Source: Acinetobacter sp. NIPH 2699 (GTDB lineage Bacteria > Pseudomonadota > Gammaproteobacteria > Pseudomonadales > Moraxellaceae). Taken from it: 64,000 nt of DNA. How positions within the stretch are numbered: the stretch's first letter is position 1; the number at the start of each line of letters is the position of its first letter. The stretch lies in assembly GCF_022549355.1 (NCBI RefSeq), contig NZ_JAKZGL010000003.1:186001-250000 (forward strand), read 5' to 3'. Shown here piece after piece: positions 16,874 to 25,980 of the stretch. The notes beneath the pieces are model-generated. The model was not told where the DNA came from. It did not search any database and worked only from the letters and a program-made list of their open reading frames with translations. The position numbers and the translations under genes are program-made.

Positions 16874-18391
16874 TTAAGCCGATTTAGCAATATTTAAATT
16901 CACTAGCATCTGACCATTTTCTTCAAAGTTCGCATGCCAAGACAGGGCCTCACGCAAAATGTGTGGCGTGTGACCACCTCTTTCACAAGCACGATCAAAA
17001 TAATCATTCAATGCATGTTGATACAGTGGATGTACACAATTGTCAATAATGACACGTGCACGCTCACGTGGTGCTAAACCACGCAAATCAGCCAAGCCTT
17101 GTTCAGTCACTAAAATATCAACATCATGCTCACAATGATCAACATGACTCGCCATAGGAACGATCGAAGAAATATCACCCCCCTTGGCAATTGATTTGGT
17201 TACGAAGATAGCCAAATGCGCATTGCGGGCAAAGTCACCAGAACCACCGATCCCATTCATCATTTTGGTTCCGCAGACATGGGTTGAATTGACGTTACCG
17301 TAAATATCAAACTCAAGTGCAGTGTTAATGCCAATAATACCTAAGCGACGCACGATTTCGGGATGATTGGAAATTTCTTGTGGGCGTAATACCAGTTTGT
17401 CTTTGTATTGATCCAAATTGCCAAAAACACGTTCGCCACATTTTGCTGATAACGTAATGGAGCTACCTGAGGCAAATTTCATTTTACCTGCATCAATTAA
17501 TTCAAAGGTGCAGTCTTGTAGCACTTCTGAATACATGACCAGATCTTCAAAATGAGAATCTTTTAAGCCTGTTAATACAGCATTGGCAATCGAGCCAATC
17601 CCTGCTTGTAGTGGACCTAAATTCTTCGCTAGGCGACCTGCCGCAACTTCTTGTTCAAAGAAGGCAATCAAGTGATTGGCAATCGCCTGTGTTTCTGCAT
17701 CGGGTGCAGTGACCGTTGACGGAGAGTCTGCGGTATCGTTGAGTACGATACCTACGATTTTTGCGGGATCAATGGGAATCGCCGTTGAACCAATACGGTC
17801 ATCCACTTGGGTTAAGGGGAGAGGGGTTCGTGTCGGGCGATAGCTTGGAATATAGATATCGTGTAAACCTTCAAAGTCTGCGCTCAATGCTGTGTTGATT
17901 TCAACAATCACTTTTTCAGCAAAAATCGCAAAGCTGGCAGAGTTACCCACTGATGTGGTCGGAACAATATGTCCTTCTTCAGTAATGGCAACGGCTTCAA
18001 TCACCGCAATATCAGGGCGTTTGAGTTGCTGGTTACGCATTTGCTCGACGGTTTCAGATAAGTGTTGGTCTACAAACATCACTTCGCCATTATTGATGGC
18101 ACGACGCAAGGTGTTATCGACTTGGAAGGGCAGACGACGCGCCAATACACCTGCTTCAGTCAATTGTTTGTCTAAATCATTACCGAGGCTTGCACCTGTG
18201 ATTAATGTGATTTTTAACGGATTTATTTTAGCCCGATTGACCAGTGCTTGAGGAACAGCTTTTGCCTCACCAGCACGTGTGAAACCACTCATGCCAACGG
18301 TCATGCCATTTTCAATAAAGCTAGAAGCCTGATCAGCACTCATGACTTTGTCATGAAGGCTGTGAAGGCGAATGCGACTTAAAGACATCAT
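16874..18391 (-). CDS. Succinate:acetate CoA-transferase / acetyl-CoA hydrolase family
   Basis: 505 residues. The family (AarC, Ach1, Cat1) moves CoA between succinyl-CoA and acetate, or hydrolyses acetyl-CoA, in central acetate metabolism. Seen: the N-terminal GMTVGMSGFTRAGEAKAVP, the catalytic Glu in MYSEVLQD in the middle third, and GIGGSGDFARNAHLAIFV with the oxyanion-type glycines in the C-terminal third. Length fits the family. Transferase is favoured over hydrolase because the AarC-like core motifs are intact. Two adjacent ATGs begin the frame. It appears monocistronic, with its own terminator. Confidence 0.9.
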   Translation of the reverse strand: MMSLSRIRLHSLHDKVMSADQASSFIENGMTVGMSGFTRAGEAKAVPQALVNRAKINPLKITLITGASLGNDLDKQLTEAGVLARRLPFQVDNTLRRAINNGEVMFVDQHLSETVEQMRNQQLKRPDIAVIEAVAITEEGHIVPTTSVGNSASFAIFAEKVIVEINTALSADFEGLHDIYIPSYRPTRTPLPLTQVDDRIGSTAIPIDPAKIVGIVLNDTADSPSTVTAPDAETQAIANHLIAFFEQEVAAGRLAKNLGPLQAGIGSIANAVLTGLKDSHFEDLVMYSEVLQDCTFELIDAGKMKFASGSSITLSAKCGERVFGNLDQYKDKLVLRPQEISNHPEIVRRLGIIGINTALEFDIYGNVNSTHVCGTKMMNGIGGSGDFARNAHLAIFVTKSIAKGGDISSIVPMASHVDHCEHDVDILVTEQGLADLRGLAPRERARVIIDNCVHPLYQHALNDYFDRACERGGHTPHILREALSWHANFEENGQMLVNLNIAKSA

Positions 18392-18509
18392 CCATTCTCA
18401 ATGTTGCTTTCTATAAGTGCTGGATTTTAGCCTTAAAATGTGAAAAGTGTATCGAATTTAGGCTAAGGTCTAACGCAAATTACGGCATATTTGATCAGAA
18501 ATTGTCTTT

Positions 18510-19964
18510 CTAAAAATGTCCAGTCAGTGTTTGTCTGATTTTGCCAATGGTGTTGTTTGGTGGTTCGTCTGATTCAGGTACTGGAATGGGCAATGAAATA
18601 ACCACTTCTAAGCCACCTTGTTCGCGATTACGGATATTGATTTGTCCTTGATGAATATCAACAATACGCTTCACGATCGCAAGTCCAAGCCCACTGCCTT
18701 GAACGGTACGTGCTGAATTTCCACGGACAAACGGTTGCATCAACTCTTCCACCTGTTCGGGAGGAATACCTTCACCATGATCAGCAACTGTAATTAAAAT
18801 ATGATCATCGACGTGGCTAGCAGAGAGTTCAATGGGTTCGGAACCATAGCGTTTAGCGTTATTGAGTAGATTCGCGATTAAACGTTTCAACGATAGACTA
18901 CGTGCTGGAATGATCGGCAACTCTTGTGCTTCAAACTGTATATCCATGGGCTGGAATTGCACCACCAACTCTTGTAGTAAGGTGTTGAGATTGGTGTCTG
19001 TCAGTTCTTCATCAGAACCATCACGCATATACGAAATGAATTGATTTAAAATCGCATCCATATCATCAACATCGTAGATCAGCCCTTCTCGAAAGAATTC
19101 ATCAGGTAGCATTTCTGCGGTTAAACGAATACGCGTCAACGGGGTGCGGAGATCATGTGAAATTCCTGCCAACATGATTTGTCGATCACGTTCGGTTTGC
19201 TCAAGGGTATAGACCATATGATTAAAGGCTTGGTTCACTTGGCGGATTTCAAGTGGACCGTGATTGGTGTCGAGATACGGCGCTTTACCTGTTTTACTAT
19301 AATTGTTGGCGGCATTTTGTAATCGACGTAAGGGGCGATTCATTTGGCGGACCAGAATTAGAATAATAATCGAAGACAAGATAGGCACACCAAATAACCA
19401 CGATGCAATCAACTCAACGCTATAGTTGTCATAGGTTTTGAGTGGTTCACGAACCCAGTTGCCATTCATTTCTGGCGTTTGAATCCAAATACGTGGAATC
19501 GGTTTAAACTTGAAGTAAACCGTTACATCTTTAACACCTAACTCTTTGGCTAGTTTGGCTTCAATTTGATTGGTAAATAATTCAGCAAGGAATTTTTCTT
19601 CGACTTTAGGAAATTCTTTTGGATCGGTAATGTACTCGATACCAATACGATTCTTTAGCCAATCATCAATATCGACTTCGTTATCTCGATGTAAAATACG
19701 AATATCGGGATTGTTGATCAGTTCGAGTTCAATCGCAAGATAACGTGCATGTTGCTGTAACTCAGGTAAATATAAGGTACGCCAAAAGAACCACAAAGAC
19801 ATAAACAGACTGAAAAAGACCATAGACAGTACCAAAATGGTGGTACGCATGGCGGCAGAACGCGGTTTAATTTTATCTAAAAAACGTTCCCATTTTGTTC
19901 GCGGCCTTTCAGAGTAGGTCGCGAAGTCAGTAAATTCTTGCGGATCAATTGGTTCAAGTTTCAA
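18510..19964 (-). CDS. envZ: Sensor histidine kinase EnvZ
   Basis: 484 residues. Membrane segments at about 41-62 and 183-205 enclose a periplasmic sensor region; a HAMP linker follows at about 206-258. The phosphorylated His is His270 in AGISHDLRTPLTRIRL. N, G1 and G2 boxes of the kinase domain are LLNNAKRYG, DHGEGIPPEQ and GSGLGLAIV. It should phosphorylate the OmpR-type regulator encoded just upstream on the same strand (17 bases apart). In this genus the pair affects osmotic and envelope responses and virulence traits. The sensor domain is larger than in E. coli EnvZ. Confidence 0.93.
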   Translation of the reverse strand: MKLEPIDPQEFTDFATYSERPRTKWERFLDKIKPRSAAMRTTILVLSMVFFSLFMSLWFFWRTLYLPELQQHARYLAIELELINNPDIRILHRDNEVDIDDWLKNRIGIEYITDPKEFPKVEEKFLAELFTNQIEAKLAKELGVKDVTVYFKFKPIPRIWIQTPEMNGNWVREPLKTYDNYSVELIASWLFGVPILSSIIILILVRQMNRPLRRLQNAANNYSKTGKAPYLDTNHGPLEIRQVNQAFNHMVYTLEQTERDRQIMLAGISHDLRTPLTRIRLTAEMLPDEFFREGLIYDVDDMDAILNQFISYMRDGSDEELTDTNLNTLLQELVVQFQPMDIQFEAQELPIIPARSLSLKRLIANLLNNAKRYGSEPIELSASHVDDHILITVADHGEGIPPEQVEELMQPFVRGNSARTVQGSGLGLAIVKRIVDIHQGQINIRNREQGGLEVVISLPIPVPESDEPPNNTIGKIRQTLTGHF

Positions 19965-19981
19965 GGTCTAGTTTCCTGCGC

Positions 19982-20746
19982 TTATTCCGCACCATCTGGA
20001 ACAAACACATAGCCTACACCCCAAACGGTTTGGATATAGCGTGCTCGCGCTGGGTTGTCTTCGATCAAGCGACGTAAACGAGAGACTTGTACATCAATTG
20101 AACGCTCCATTGCGCCCCATTCACGGCCACGTGCTAGATTCATGAGCTTGTCACGGGTCAATGGTTCACGTGGATGTTGTACCAATGCTTTGAGTACGGC
20201 AAACTCGCCTGTGGTTAAGGTGACAACTTGACCTTCACGGGTTAAGGTTCGGGTGGAAAGATCTAAAGCCCAAGGTCCAAAACTAACCACTTCAACGTGC
20301 TGGCTTGGTGCACCTGGTACTTCACGCACTTGACGACGTAATACAGCGCGAATACGGGCAAGTAACTCATTTGGATTGAACGGTTTTGGTAGGTAATCAT
20401 CGGCACCTGCTTCTAAGCCCGCAATACGATCAGAGTCGCTGCCACGCGCGGTGAGCATAATGATTGGGGTGTCAATATTGGATTGACGTAAGCGACGGCA
20501 GATACTTAGGCCGTCTTCAACAGGTAACATGAAATCAAGGACGATGAGAGAGAACAACTCACGTTGTAGCAAACGGTCCATTTGTGTTGCGTCATGGGCA
20601 GTTTTAACTACAAAGCCTTTGTCTTCGAGGAAGCGTTGTAAAAGCGTACGCAAGCGCACATCATCATCGACCACTAAAATGCGTTCGACCCGGTCTGTTT
20701 CATGGTGAACAGTTTCCGTCGATTCGGCAGGTACAACTAAACTCAT
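19982..20746 (-). CDS. ompR: Response regulator OmpR
   Basis: 254 residues. The receiver domain has the acidic pair in VVDDDVRLR, the phospho-acceptor Asp71 in LIVLDFMLP, Thr/Lys switch residues in MLTARG and PKPFNP. The winged helix of the OmpR/PhoB type occupies roughly residues 150-254 (GEFAVLKAL, IDVQVSRLRRLIEDNP, YIQTVWGVGYVF). An N-terminal extension of about 20 residues precedes the receiver. AGGAG lies just ahead of the ATG. It is the first gene of ompR-envZ. Confidence 0.95.
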   Translation of the reverse strand: MSLVVPAESTETVHHETDRVERILVVDDDVRLRTLLQRFLEDKGFVVKTAHDATQMDRLLQRELFSLIVLDFMLPVEDGLSICRRLRQSNIDTPIIMLTARGSDSDRIAGLEAGADDYLPKPFNPNELLARIRAVLRRQVREVPGAPSQHVEVVSFGPWALDLSTRTLTREGQVVTLTTGEFAVLKALVQHPREPLTRDKLMNLARGREWGAMERSIDVQVSRLRRLIEDNPARARYIQTVWGVGYVFVPDGAE

Positions 20747-21203
20747 GCTGTGCTCCTTTATCGTTTATTGTCATCGTCTTTATGCAATGCTATAGGGGTA
20801 TTATATTTCAACCCTGCTTTGCGTTATCGGCTAAAATCTAGCACCGTATACGGCTTATGTCGTAATGAGAGCTATAGCTCGTAAGGTGAAAGTGAATAGA
20901 CTCTGCAGTATACGACTCATTGCACAGTTTTGGCTATGTTATAAAGCAACAAATATTGCCAATAAAATCAAGAGAAAGATACCAAATATATACAGGTAAA
21001 ATTATGACAATCAATCTATTTTTCAATATTTAGGCGGAAAAAGCTTGGTATTTTAGAAACATTGCTCAATTAGCATAATCTGTAGGGTTTATGGGGAAAG
21101 AACTGACCATATGCACAATATTTTAAAAAAACAATAGTGGATTTTATAGCCATGGACTTTATAATCATTGCTTTTAGACTCAACCCTTGTGGAATCAATC
21201 ACG
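20747..21203. other. Divergent intergenic region between ompR and tex
   Basis: About 457 AT-rich bases. Two short perfect palindromes are visible: CCGTATACGG (20844-20853) and GAGCTATAGCTC (20869-20880). A TATAAT hexamer at 21160-21165 could be the -10 box of tex, but no good -35 is seen. No gene was recognised here. Confidence 0.5.
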
Positions 21204-23561
21204 ATGACTGACTTAGTTCAGCAGTTGGCAAATGAACTTGCCGTACGTCCAAACCAAGTAGAAGCTGCTATTCGTTTAATTGATGAAGGCGCTAGTGTTC
21301 CTTTTATCGCACGTTACCGTAAAGAGGTCACTCAAGGCTTAGACGATACGCAATTACGTCAACTTGATACACGTTTAACTTACTTGCGTGATTTGTACGA
21401 GCGTCGTGAGAAAGTGATCCAGTCTTTACAAGAACAAGATAAATTGAACGATGATTTATTAGGACGTGTAAATGCTGCTGAAACCAAGAATGCGTTAGAA
21501 GAAATTTATGCGCCGTATCGCCCGAAGCGAACCAGTAAATCATTTAAAGCAAAAGAAGCGGGTTTAGGTGCAATTGCTGAAAAAATCATCAGTGATCAAG
21601 TTGATCCAACTGAAGCTTTGGCTGGTTTTAGTCACGAAGACTATTCAGATGTTGAAAGCCAGCTCGATGCGATTCAGCATATTTTAATTGATGATTGGGC
21701 GCAAAATATCGCTTTAACCACTGAATTAAAACAAACTTTTTCTAAAACGGCAGTATTGAAAAGTGCTGTTGCTTCTGAAGAGAAAAAAGAAGTCGGCAAA
21801 AAATTCCGTGATTATTTTGAGTTCTCAGAAAACTTAAATAAGGTTCCTTCACATCGTTTATTGGCGATGTTACGTGGCCGTCAAGAAAATGTATTGGGTT
21901 TGAAAGTGGATGGTGAAGATGATGCACCATTGGTACGTATCGAAACGGAATACAATCTTGAACAAATTCAACCACAAATGCGCCAAGATTATTTAAAACA
22001 AACGGCCAAATTATTTTGGTTGGGTAAGATTCGTCCACAAATTGAACATTCATTATTAACAGATAAGCGTTTAGCTGCTGAAGCTGAAGCAATGGATGTC
22101 TTTGCTGAAAACTTACGTCATTTATTGCTTTCTGCACCAGCAGGCAGCCGCACAACATTAGGCGTAGATCCTGGTATTCGTACCGGTGTGAAGCTTGCTG
22201 TGGTCAGTGATGCAGGTGATGTACTTGCGCATAGCACGATTTATCCATTTGCACCGAAAGAAGATAAAGTAGGTTCGACTGCTGAGCTTGCGCGTTTATG
22301 TCGAGAGTTCCACGTGGAACTTATTGCCATCGGCAATGGTACAGCGAGTCGTGAAACTGAAGCGGTGGTTGCAGAAATGATGGCGGCGAATGCTGACCTG
22401 AAACTGACGCGTATCACAGTGAGTGAAGCGGGTGCATCGGTCTATTCAGCAAGTGAATTGGCATCGCAAGAATTGCCAGAACTGGATGTGTCTATTCGCG
22501 GTGCGGTCTCAATTGCCCGTCGTTTACAAGATCCATTGGCTGAACTGGTTAAAATCGACCCGAAATCGATTGGTGTTGGTCAGTACCAACATGATGTGAA
22601 CCAGACAGGTTTAGCAAAAACACTAGATGCTGTGGTTGAAGACTGTGTGAATGCGGTGGGGGTCGATGTCAATACTGCTTCTCCTGCGATTCTGGCTTAT
22701 ATTGCAGGTCTCAATAAATCAATCGCACAGCAAATCTTTGAATACCGTAAAGAACACGGTCGCTTTGAAAGTCGCCAAGCATTGAAAAAAGTACCACGCT
22801 TAGGTGAGCGTACTTTTGAACAATCAGCAGGTTTCTTGCGTATTCAAAATGGTTCCGAGCCTTTAGATGCTTCGGCCGTTCACCCTGAAAGTTATGGGTT
22901 GGTGGAAAGAATTGTTGCGGCGAAAGCGACGACGGTTAAAGACATCATTGGTAATACTGAAATTATTCGTCAAGTTACAGCGGATGAGTTTGTCGATGAC
23001 AAATTTGGTTTACCAACCATTCAAGACGTTTTAGCTGAACTTGAAAAACCAGGTCGTGATCCACGTCCAGAGTTCCGTACTGCCAAATTCCGTGAAGATA
23101 TCACTGAAGTTGCTCAACTCACTGAGGGTTTGCAGCTTGAAGGTGTGGTGACCAATGTCACTAACTTTGGTGCTTTCGTTGATGTTGGTGTGCATCAAGA
23201 TGGTTTAGTGCATATTTCTGAACTGGCCAATGAATTTGTTTCTGATCCACATAAAGTGGTGAAACCGGGTCAAATTGTACAAGTTCGTGTGATTCAAGTA
23301 GATGCAGAACGTAATCGCGTCAACTTGAGTATGCGTGCGGAAGGTTCTGCACCTGTGAAAGCGCCACGTCAACAACAGCGTCCGCAGCAAGATCGTGCTG
23401 AACGTTCAGAGCGTAAGCCACAAGGTCCGCGTCCACCACGTAAAGAGGGTGACTTTAAGCGTCCGCAAAATAACAAGCCAAAAACTGAGAAACCACAAGA
23501 GCAAAAAATTGGTGGTTTAGGTGCTTTGTTATTGCAAGCAGGGATTAAAGGGTCGAAATAA
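21204..23561 (+). CDS. tex: Tex, RNA-binding transcription accessory protein
   Basis: 785 residues. Domains in order: N-terminal Tex helical region (DLVQQLANELAVRPNQV, GASVPFIARYRKE), YqgF/RNase H-like fold (GVDPGIRTGVKLAVV near the middle), helix-hairpin-helix (NTASPAILAYIAGL and KKVPRLGERTFEQSAGFLRI), and a C-terminal S1 RNA-binding domain (VVTNVTNFGAFVDVGVHQDGLVH). The tail is rich in Arg, Gln and Pro. Tex proteins bind nucleic acid and influence transcription and stress survival. ATG 21204 matches the family start; a TTG-type start 12 codons upstream is possible. A strong terminator follows. Confidence 0.95.
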   Translation: MTDLVQQLANELAVRPNQVEAAIRLIDEGASVPFIARYRKEVTQGLDDTQLRQLDTRLTYLRDLYERREKVIQSLQEQDKLNDDLLGRVNAAETKNALEEIYAPYRPKRTSKSFKAKEAGLGAIAEKIISDQVDPTEALAGFSHEDYSDVESQLDAIQHILIDDWAQNIALTTELKQTFSKTAVLKSAVASEEKKEVGKKFRDYFEFSENLNKVPSHRLLAMLRGRQENVLGLKVDGEDDAPLVRIETEYNLEQIQPQMRQDYLKQTAKLFWLGKIRPQIEHSLLTDKRLAAEAEAMDVFAENLRHLLLSAPAGSRTTLGVDPGIRTGVKLAVVSDAGDVLAHSTIYPFAPKEDKVGSTAELARLCREFHVELIAIGNGTASRETEAVVAEMMAANADLKLTRITVSEAGASVYSASELASQELPELDVSIRGAVSIARRLQDPLAELVKIDPKSIGVGQYQHDVNQTGLAKTLDAVVEDCVNAVGVDVNTASPAILAYIAGLNKSIAQQIFEYRKEHGRFESRQALKKVPRLGERTFEQSAGFLRIQNGSEPLDASAVHPESYGLVERIVAAKATTVKDIIGNTEIIRQVTADEFVDDKFGLPTIQDVLAELEKPGRDPRPEFRTAKFREDITEVAQLTEGLQLEGVVTNVTNFGAFVDVGVHQDGLVHISELANEFVSDPHKVVKPGQIVQVRVIQVDAERNRVNLSMRAEGSAPVKAPRQQQRPQQDRAERSERKPQGPRPPRKEGDFKRPQNNKPKTEKPQEQKIGGLGALLLQAGIKGSK

Positions 23562-23572
23562 TTGATCAAATG

Positions 23573-23600
23573 AAAAAAGCCTCTTCGGAGGCTTTTTTTT
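23573..23600 (+). terminator. Terminator of tex
   Basis: AAAAAGCCTC and GAGGCTTTTT flank a TTCG tetraloop, followed by a run of T. A textbook intrinsic terminator. Confidence 0.95.
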
Positions 23601-23668
23601 AAGAACTATTATTCTAATTTTTGAATGTCAGTGATGACGATAAGCATAAAATGCCCAAAGGTTAAATA

Positions 23669-23967
23669 ATGAAAAAACTACTTTTATTGGCGATTTCAAG
23701 TTTGAGCTTTGTTGCTCTGGCTAAAAAATCTTATACCGTAATCGCTGAATGTTGGTTTGATTTTGACTTTTGTTCCAAGCACAGTATTGCTAAATATAAC
23801 GCCGCATTGGCAAAACAGTCTCCGAATTATGATGCAACAAAGACAGTGTCGATGCTTATCGAGATGCGTATGATAATGTCAAAGTGTGCAATATCATGGA
23901 AAAAGACCAAGGATCTAAATATGGTCAAGAGATTAGATGGGTTGATATTCCAGAACCATTAAAGTAA
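23669..23967 (+). pseudogene. Small secreted protein gene with a frameshift
   Basis: The frame starts with a clear signal peptide (MKKLLLLAISSLSFVALA) and continues well to about NYDAT near 23843. From there the same frame gives an odd, Met/Lys-rich sequence, while the neighbouring frame gives a sensible one: DSVDAYRDAYDNVKVCNIME, then QEIRWVDIPEPLK and a stop at 23965-23967. A one-base loss (or two-base gain) near 23840-23850 explains this. Restored, the protein would be about 99 residues with four Cys. It is not recognised; periplasmic or secreted location is inferred. The gene lies alone between tex and a minus-strand membrane gene. Confidence 0.75.
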
Positions 23968-23980
23968 TCAAAGTCTTAAT

Positions 23981-24001
23981 AACCTCTTTTGGGAGGTTTT
24001 T
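23981..24001 (+). terminator. Terminator after the frameshifted gene
   Basis: AACCTC (23981-23986) pairs with GAGGTT (23993-23998), followed by T residues that overlap the end of the convergent gene. Confidence 0.65.
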
Positions 24002-24743
24002 ATTTGTGCGTAATCGGCGCTTTAAACTTGAGAAGTTGTTGTTCTCTTAATTCGAGTTGAGCGATGTTCTTTTCATTTGATGCTATTTTTAATGCTTGGA
24101 TATCCAACAGAATGTCATCAAGTAGGTGTTGATATTGTTGCGGATCGAGTATTTGAGAGGCGAGTAATATACCGTCAGTTTTGGCGTGGTAATTTAAACT
24201 AATTTTTCGTAATAGATTTAAAGCAAAAGGGGGGCATAGTAATGCATCCAATAATAGCTGCATGATTTTAAACCAAGAAAGCAGGAGTTTTTTCCTTTTC
24301 ACCATCACAAAAAGGATTGAAATGAGATTCAAGATATAAATGACGACTAAGATGATCGCAAGTGCAAGATAGCCTGCTTTAAATACAATCAAAAAGGGTA
24401 AAACCGCTATGGTCAAAATGAATACTAAAATATTGACCCATTGTAGTGGTTTTAAGGTTTGGCTGATGTTTTTGAGATGGGTAATATCATTGGTATGGAT
24501 GGAGGGGGCAGGATCTTTGATCTTCCATGCACATTTAAAAAGTAGTTGATGGGAGAACAATAGATTGGGAATCAGTAAGTATTTACGAAAGACGTTCAGT
24601 TGTCGTGAAATTAATTGTGACTTAAACGCAGACCCCAGTCCTTTTTGAATATTGAACTCATTATAGAAATAGAGATGAGCCGAGTCATAAATATAGAACC
24701 CGACTATCCCAATCATAATCAGTATGTCGAAGGGTAACGACAT
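24000..24743 (-). CDS. Membrane protein of unknown function
   Basis: 247 residues. A hydrophobic segment at the N-terminus (LPFDILIMIGIVGFYIYDS) and two in the middle (VNILVFILTIAVLPFLIVF, LALAIILVVIYILNLISILFVM) are followed by a cytoplasmic C-terminal half containing a coiled-coil-like, Leu/Glu-rich stretch (LLDDILLDIQALKIASNEKN). No known family was recognised. Its ATG follows the stop codon of the DUF2167 gene with no gap, so the two are translationally coupled and probably work together. Confidence 0.75.
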   Translation of the reverse strand: MSLPFDILIMIGIVGFYIYDSAHLYFYNEFNIQKGLGSAFKSQLISRQLNVFRKYLLIPNLLFSHQLLFKCAWKIKDPAPSIHTNDITHLKNISQTLKPLQWVNILVFILTIAVLPFLIVFKAGYLALAIILVVIYILNLISILFVMVKRKKLLLSWFKIMQLLLDALLCPPFALNLLRKISLNYHAKTDGILLASQILDPQQYQHLLDDILLDIQALKIASNEKNIAQLELREQQLLKFKAPITHK

Positions 24744-25667
24744 TTATGATTTGTTTTTATTAAACAGGGAACGGAGCCATCCACCTACGGCAATCGCACC
24801 TACGGCAATGAATTTCCATGTTGCTGCGAAGAATGCGGCAATCGCAGCCCAGAAGCCTTTTTTTGTTGCAACGACCGCAGCACCACCTGCAATTAATGCA
24901 GCTAGGCCGTATTCAGCCACTTTATCGCCTTCACGATATTCTGCGTATTTCTCACCAAAATTATAATCAAAGCCCTTTAAGCTAGTTTTAAACGCATTAA
25001 TATTCTGGGTTAAATGTTCTTCGTCAGACACTAATGTTGCACTAGTCACACCAGTACGACCTAAAATACGAATGGTGTAGTTAATGGCTTCATTATTATC
25101 CTCATCACGAATTTTGAGTGCCCATTCTAAACGTTTGGTTTGATTGTCATAATGTGGCGGAACAGCCCAGCCAATGGTATACAGTTTTGGATAACCTAAA
25201 CGCGAGCGTTCTTCATTAGAAGGTTCATCAGAATCCTTGAGTTGTTTTAATAAGGCATCGGCATCGATTTTTTCATCATCTTTGATATAACCCAATGGAT
25301 CAAAATCGAAGGTCGCCCACCATGAATCATCTGGAGCGACTAAAATATTGGTACTGCCGGTGGTTAAATTTCCCGTGAGTTCTAAAAATTTATCTGCATT
25401 CTTTGGATCTAAGAATCCTTCATCTTTGAGGGTATTTAAAGTTGCCACATTGGCGACATTTTCTTTTTTCGGTCCTAAATGCCAATCTAATTTGGCCATT
25501 GGGTTTTCTGCAACATTTTGAGCTGTGGCGTTATTTGTTGCAGTTTCTTCTGTAGATGCCGAGGCATGCACATAATTTGGAGTCATCGTTGTCCCTAATA
25601 CAGAAAGACTTAAGGCGATGGCATAACTTAAAGGGATTAATTTTTTAGGGTGTAAGGGATTTAACAT
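24744..25667 (-). CDS. DUF2167 family membrane-anchored protein
   Basis: 307 residues. An N-terminal signal sequence (LIPLSYAIALSLSVLGTTM, ending in HASA) is followed by the DUF2167 core: DWHLGPKKENVANVATL, DDSWWATFDFDPLGYIKDDEK, LGYPKLYTIGWAVPPHYD and NINAFKTSLKGFDYNFGEKY. A C-terminal hydrophobic, Ala/Gly-rich segment (LAALIAGGAAVVATKKGFW, then a second helix) anchors it in the inner membrane with a short basic tail. DUF2167 proteins have no settled function; some are described as cytoplasmic-membrane proteins induced by membrane or metal stress. It leads a two-gene unit with the coupled 247-residue membrane protein. Confidence 0.85.
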   Translation of the reverse strand: MLNPLHPKKLIPLSYAIALSLSVLGTTMTPNYVHASASTEETATNNATAQNVAENPMAKLDWHLGPKKENVANVATLNTLKDEGFLDPKNADKFLELTGNLTTGSTNILVAPDDSWWATFDFDPLGYIKDDEKIDADALLKQLKDSDEPSNEERSRLGYPKLYTIGWAVPPHYDNQTKRLEWALKIRDEDNNEAINYTIRILGRTGVTSATLVSDEEHLTQNINAFKTSLKGFDYNFGEKYAEYREGDKVAEYGLAALIAGGAAVVATKKGFWAAIAAFFAATWKFIAVGAIAVGGWLRSLFNKNKS

Positions 25668-25980
25668 ATAGTTCTCTCAAATTTTTTGCTTTTGGTTTTA
25701 TTACAATTTATTGCATAAATTATGGGCGAATTTTAAAATATTTTAACTGAAAATTAAATATGTTTAGATGATTATATTTTTTAATTTCTTTGAATAGGAT
25801 TATATAAAATAGATTCCTTATTTTAATTAACCAATTTAAGTTGATAAATAAAAGCTTATCAATCAGTTTTTATTTATCAACTCAGATTCATCTTTGTTTT
25901 GAACAAACAGCAATTTTGTTCTATACATCTATCTGAATCGCGTTAACCTGACATGATGCAAAAATCCAAAGGAGGTCGTG
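25668..25980. other. Divergent intergenic region with large inverted repeat
   Basis: About 313 very AT-rich bases between the DUF2167 gene and the AraC gene. The only notable structure is the inverted repeat at 25840-25881, listed separately. No gene was recognised. Confidence 0.5.
25840..25881. promoter_or_regulatory. Inverted repeat with 14-bp arms
   Basis: GTTGATAAATAAAA at 25840-25853 and its exact complement at 25868-25881, with a 14-base spacer that contains a further TTATCAA. It lies 100-140 bases upstream of the AraC regulator and could be an operator or an AT-rich hairpin. Confidence 0.45.
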
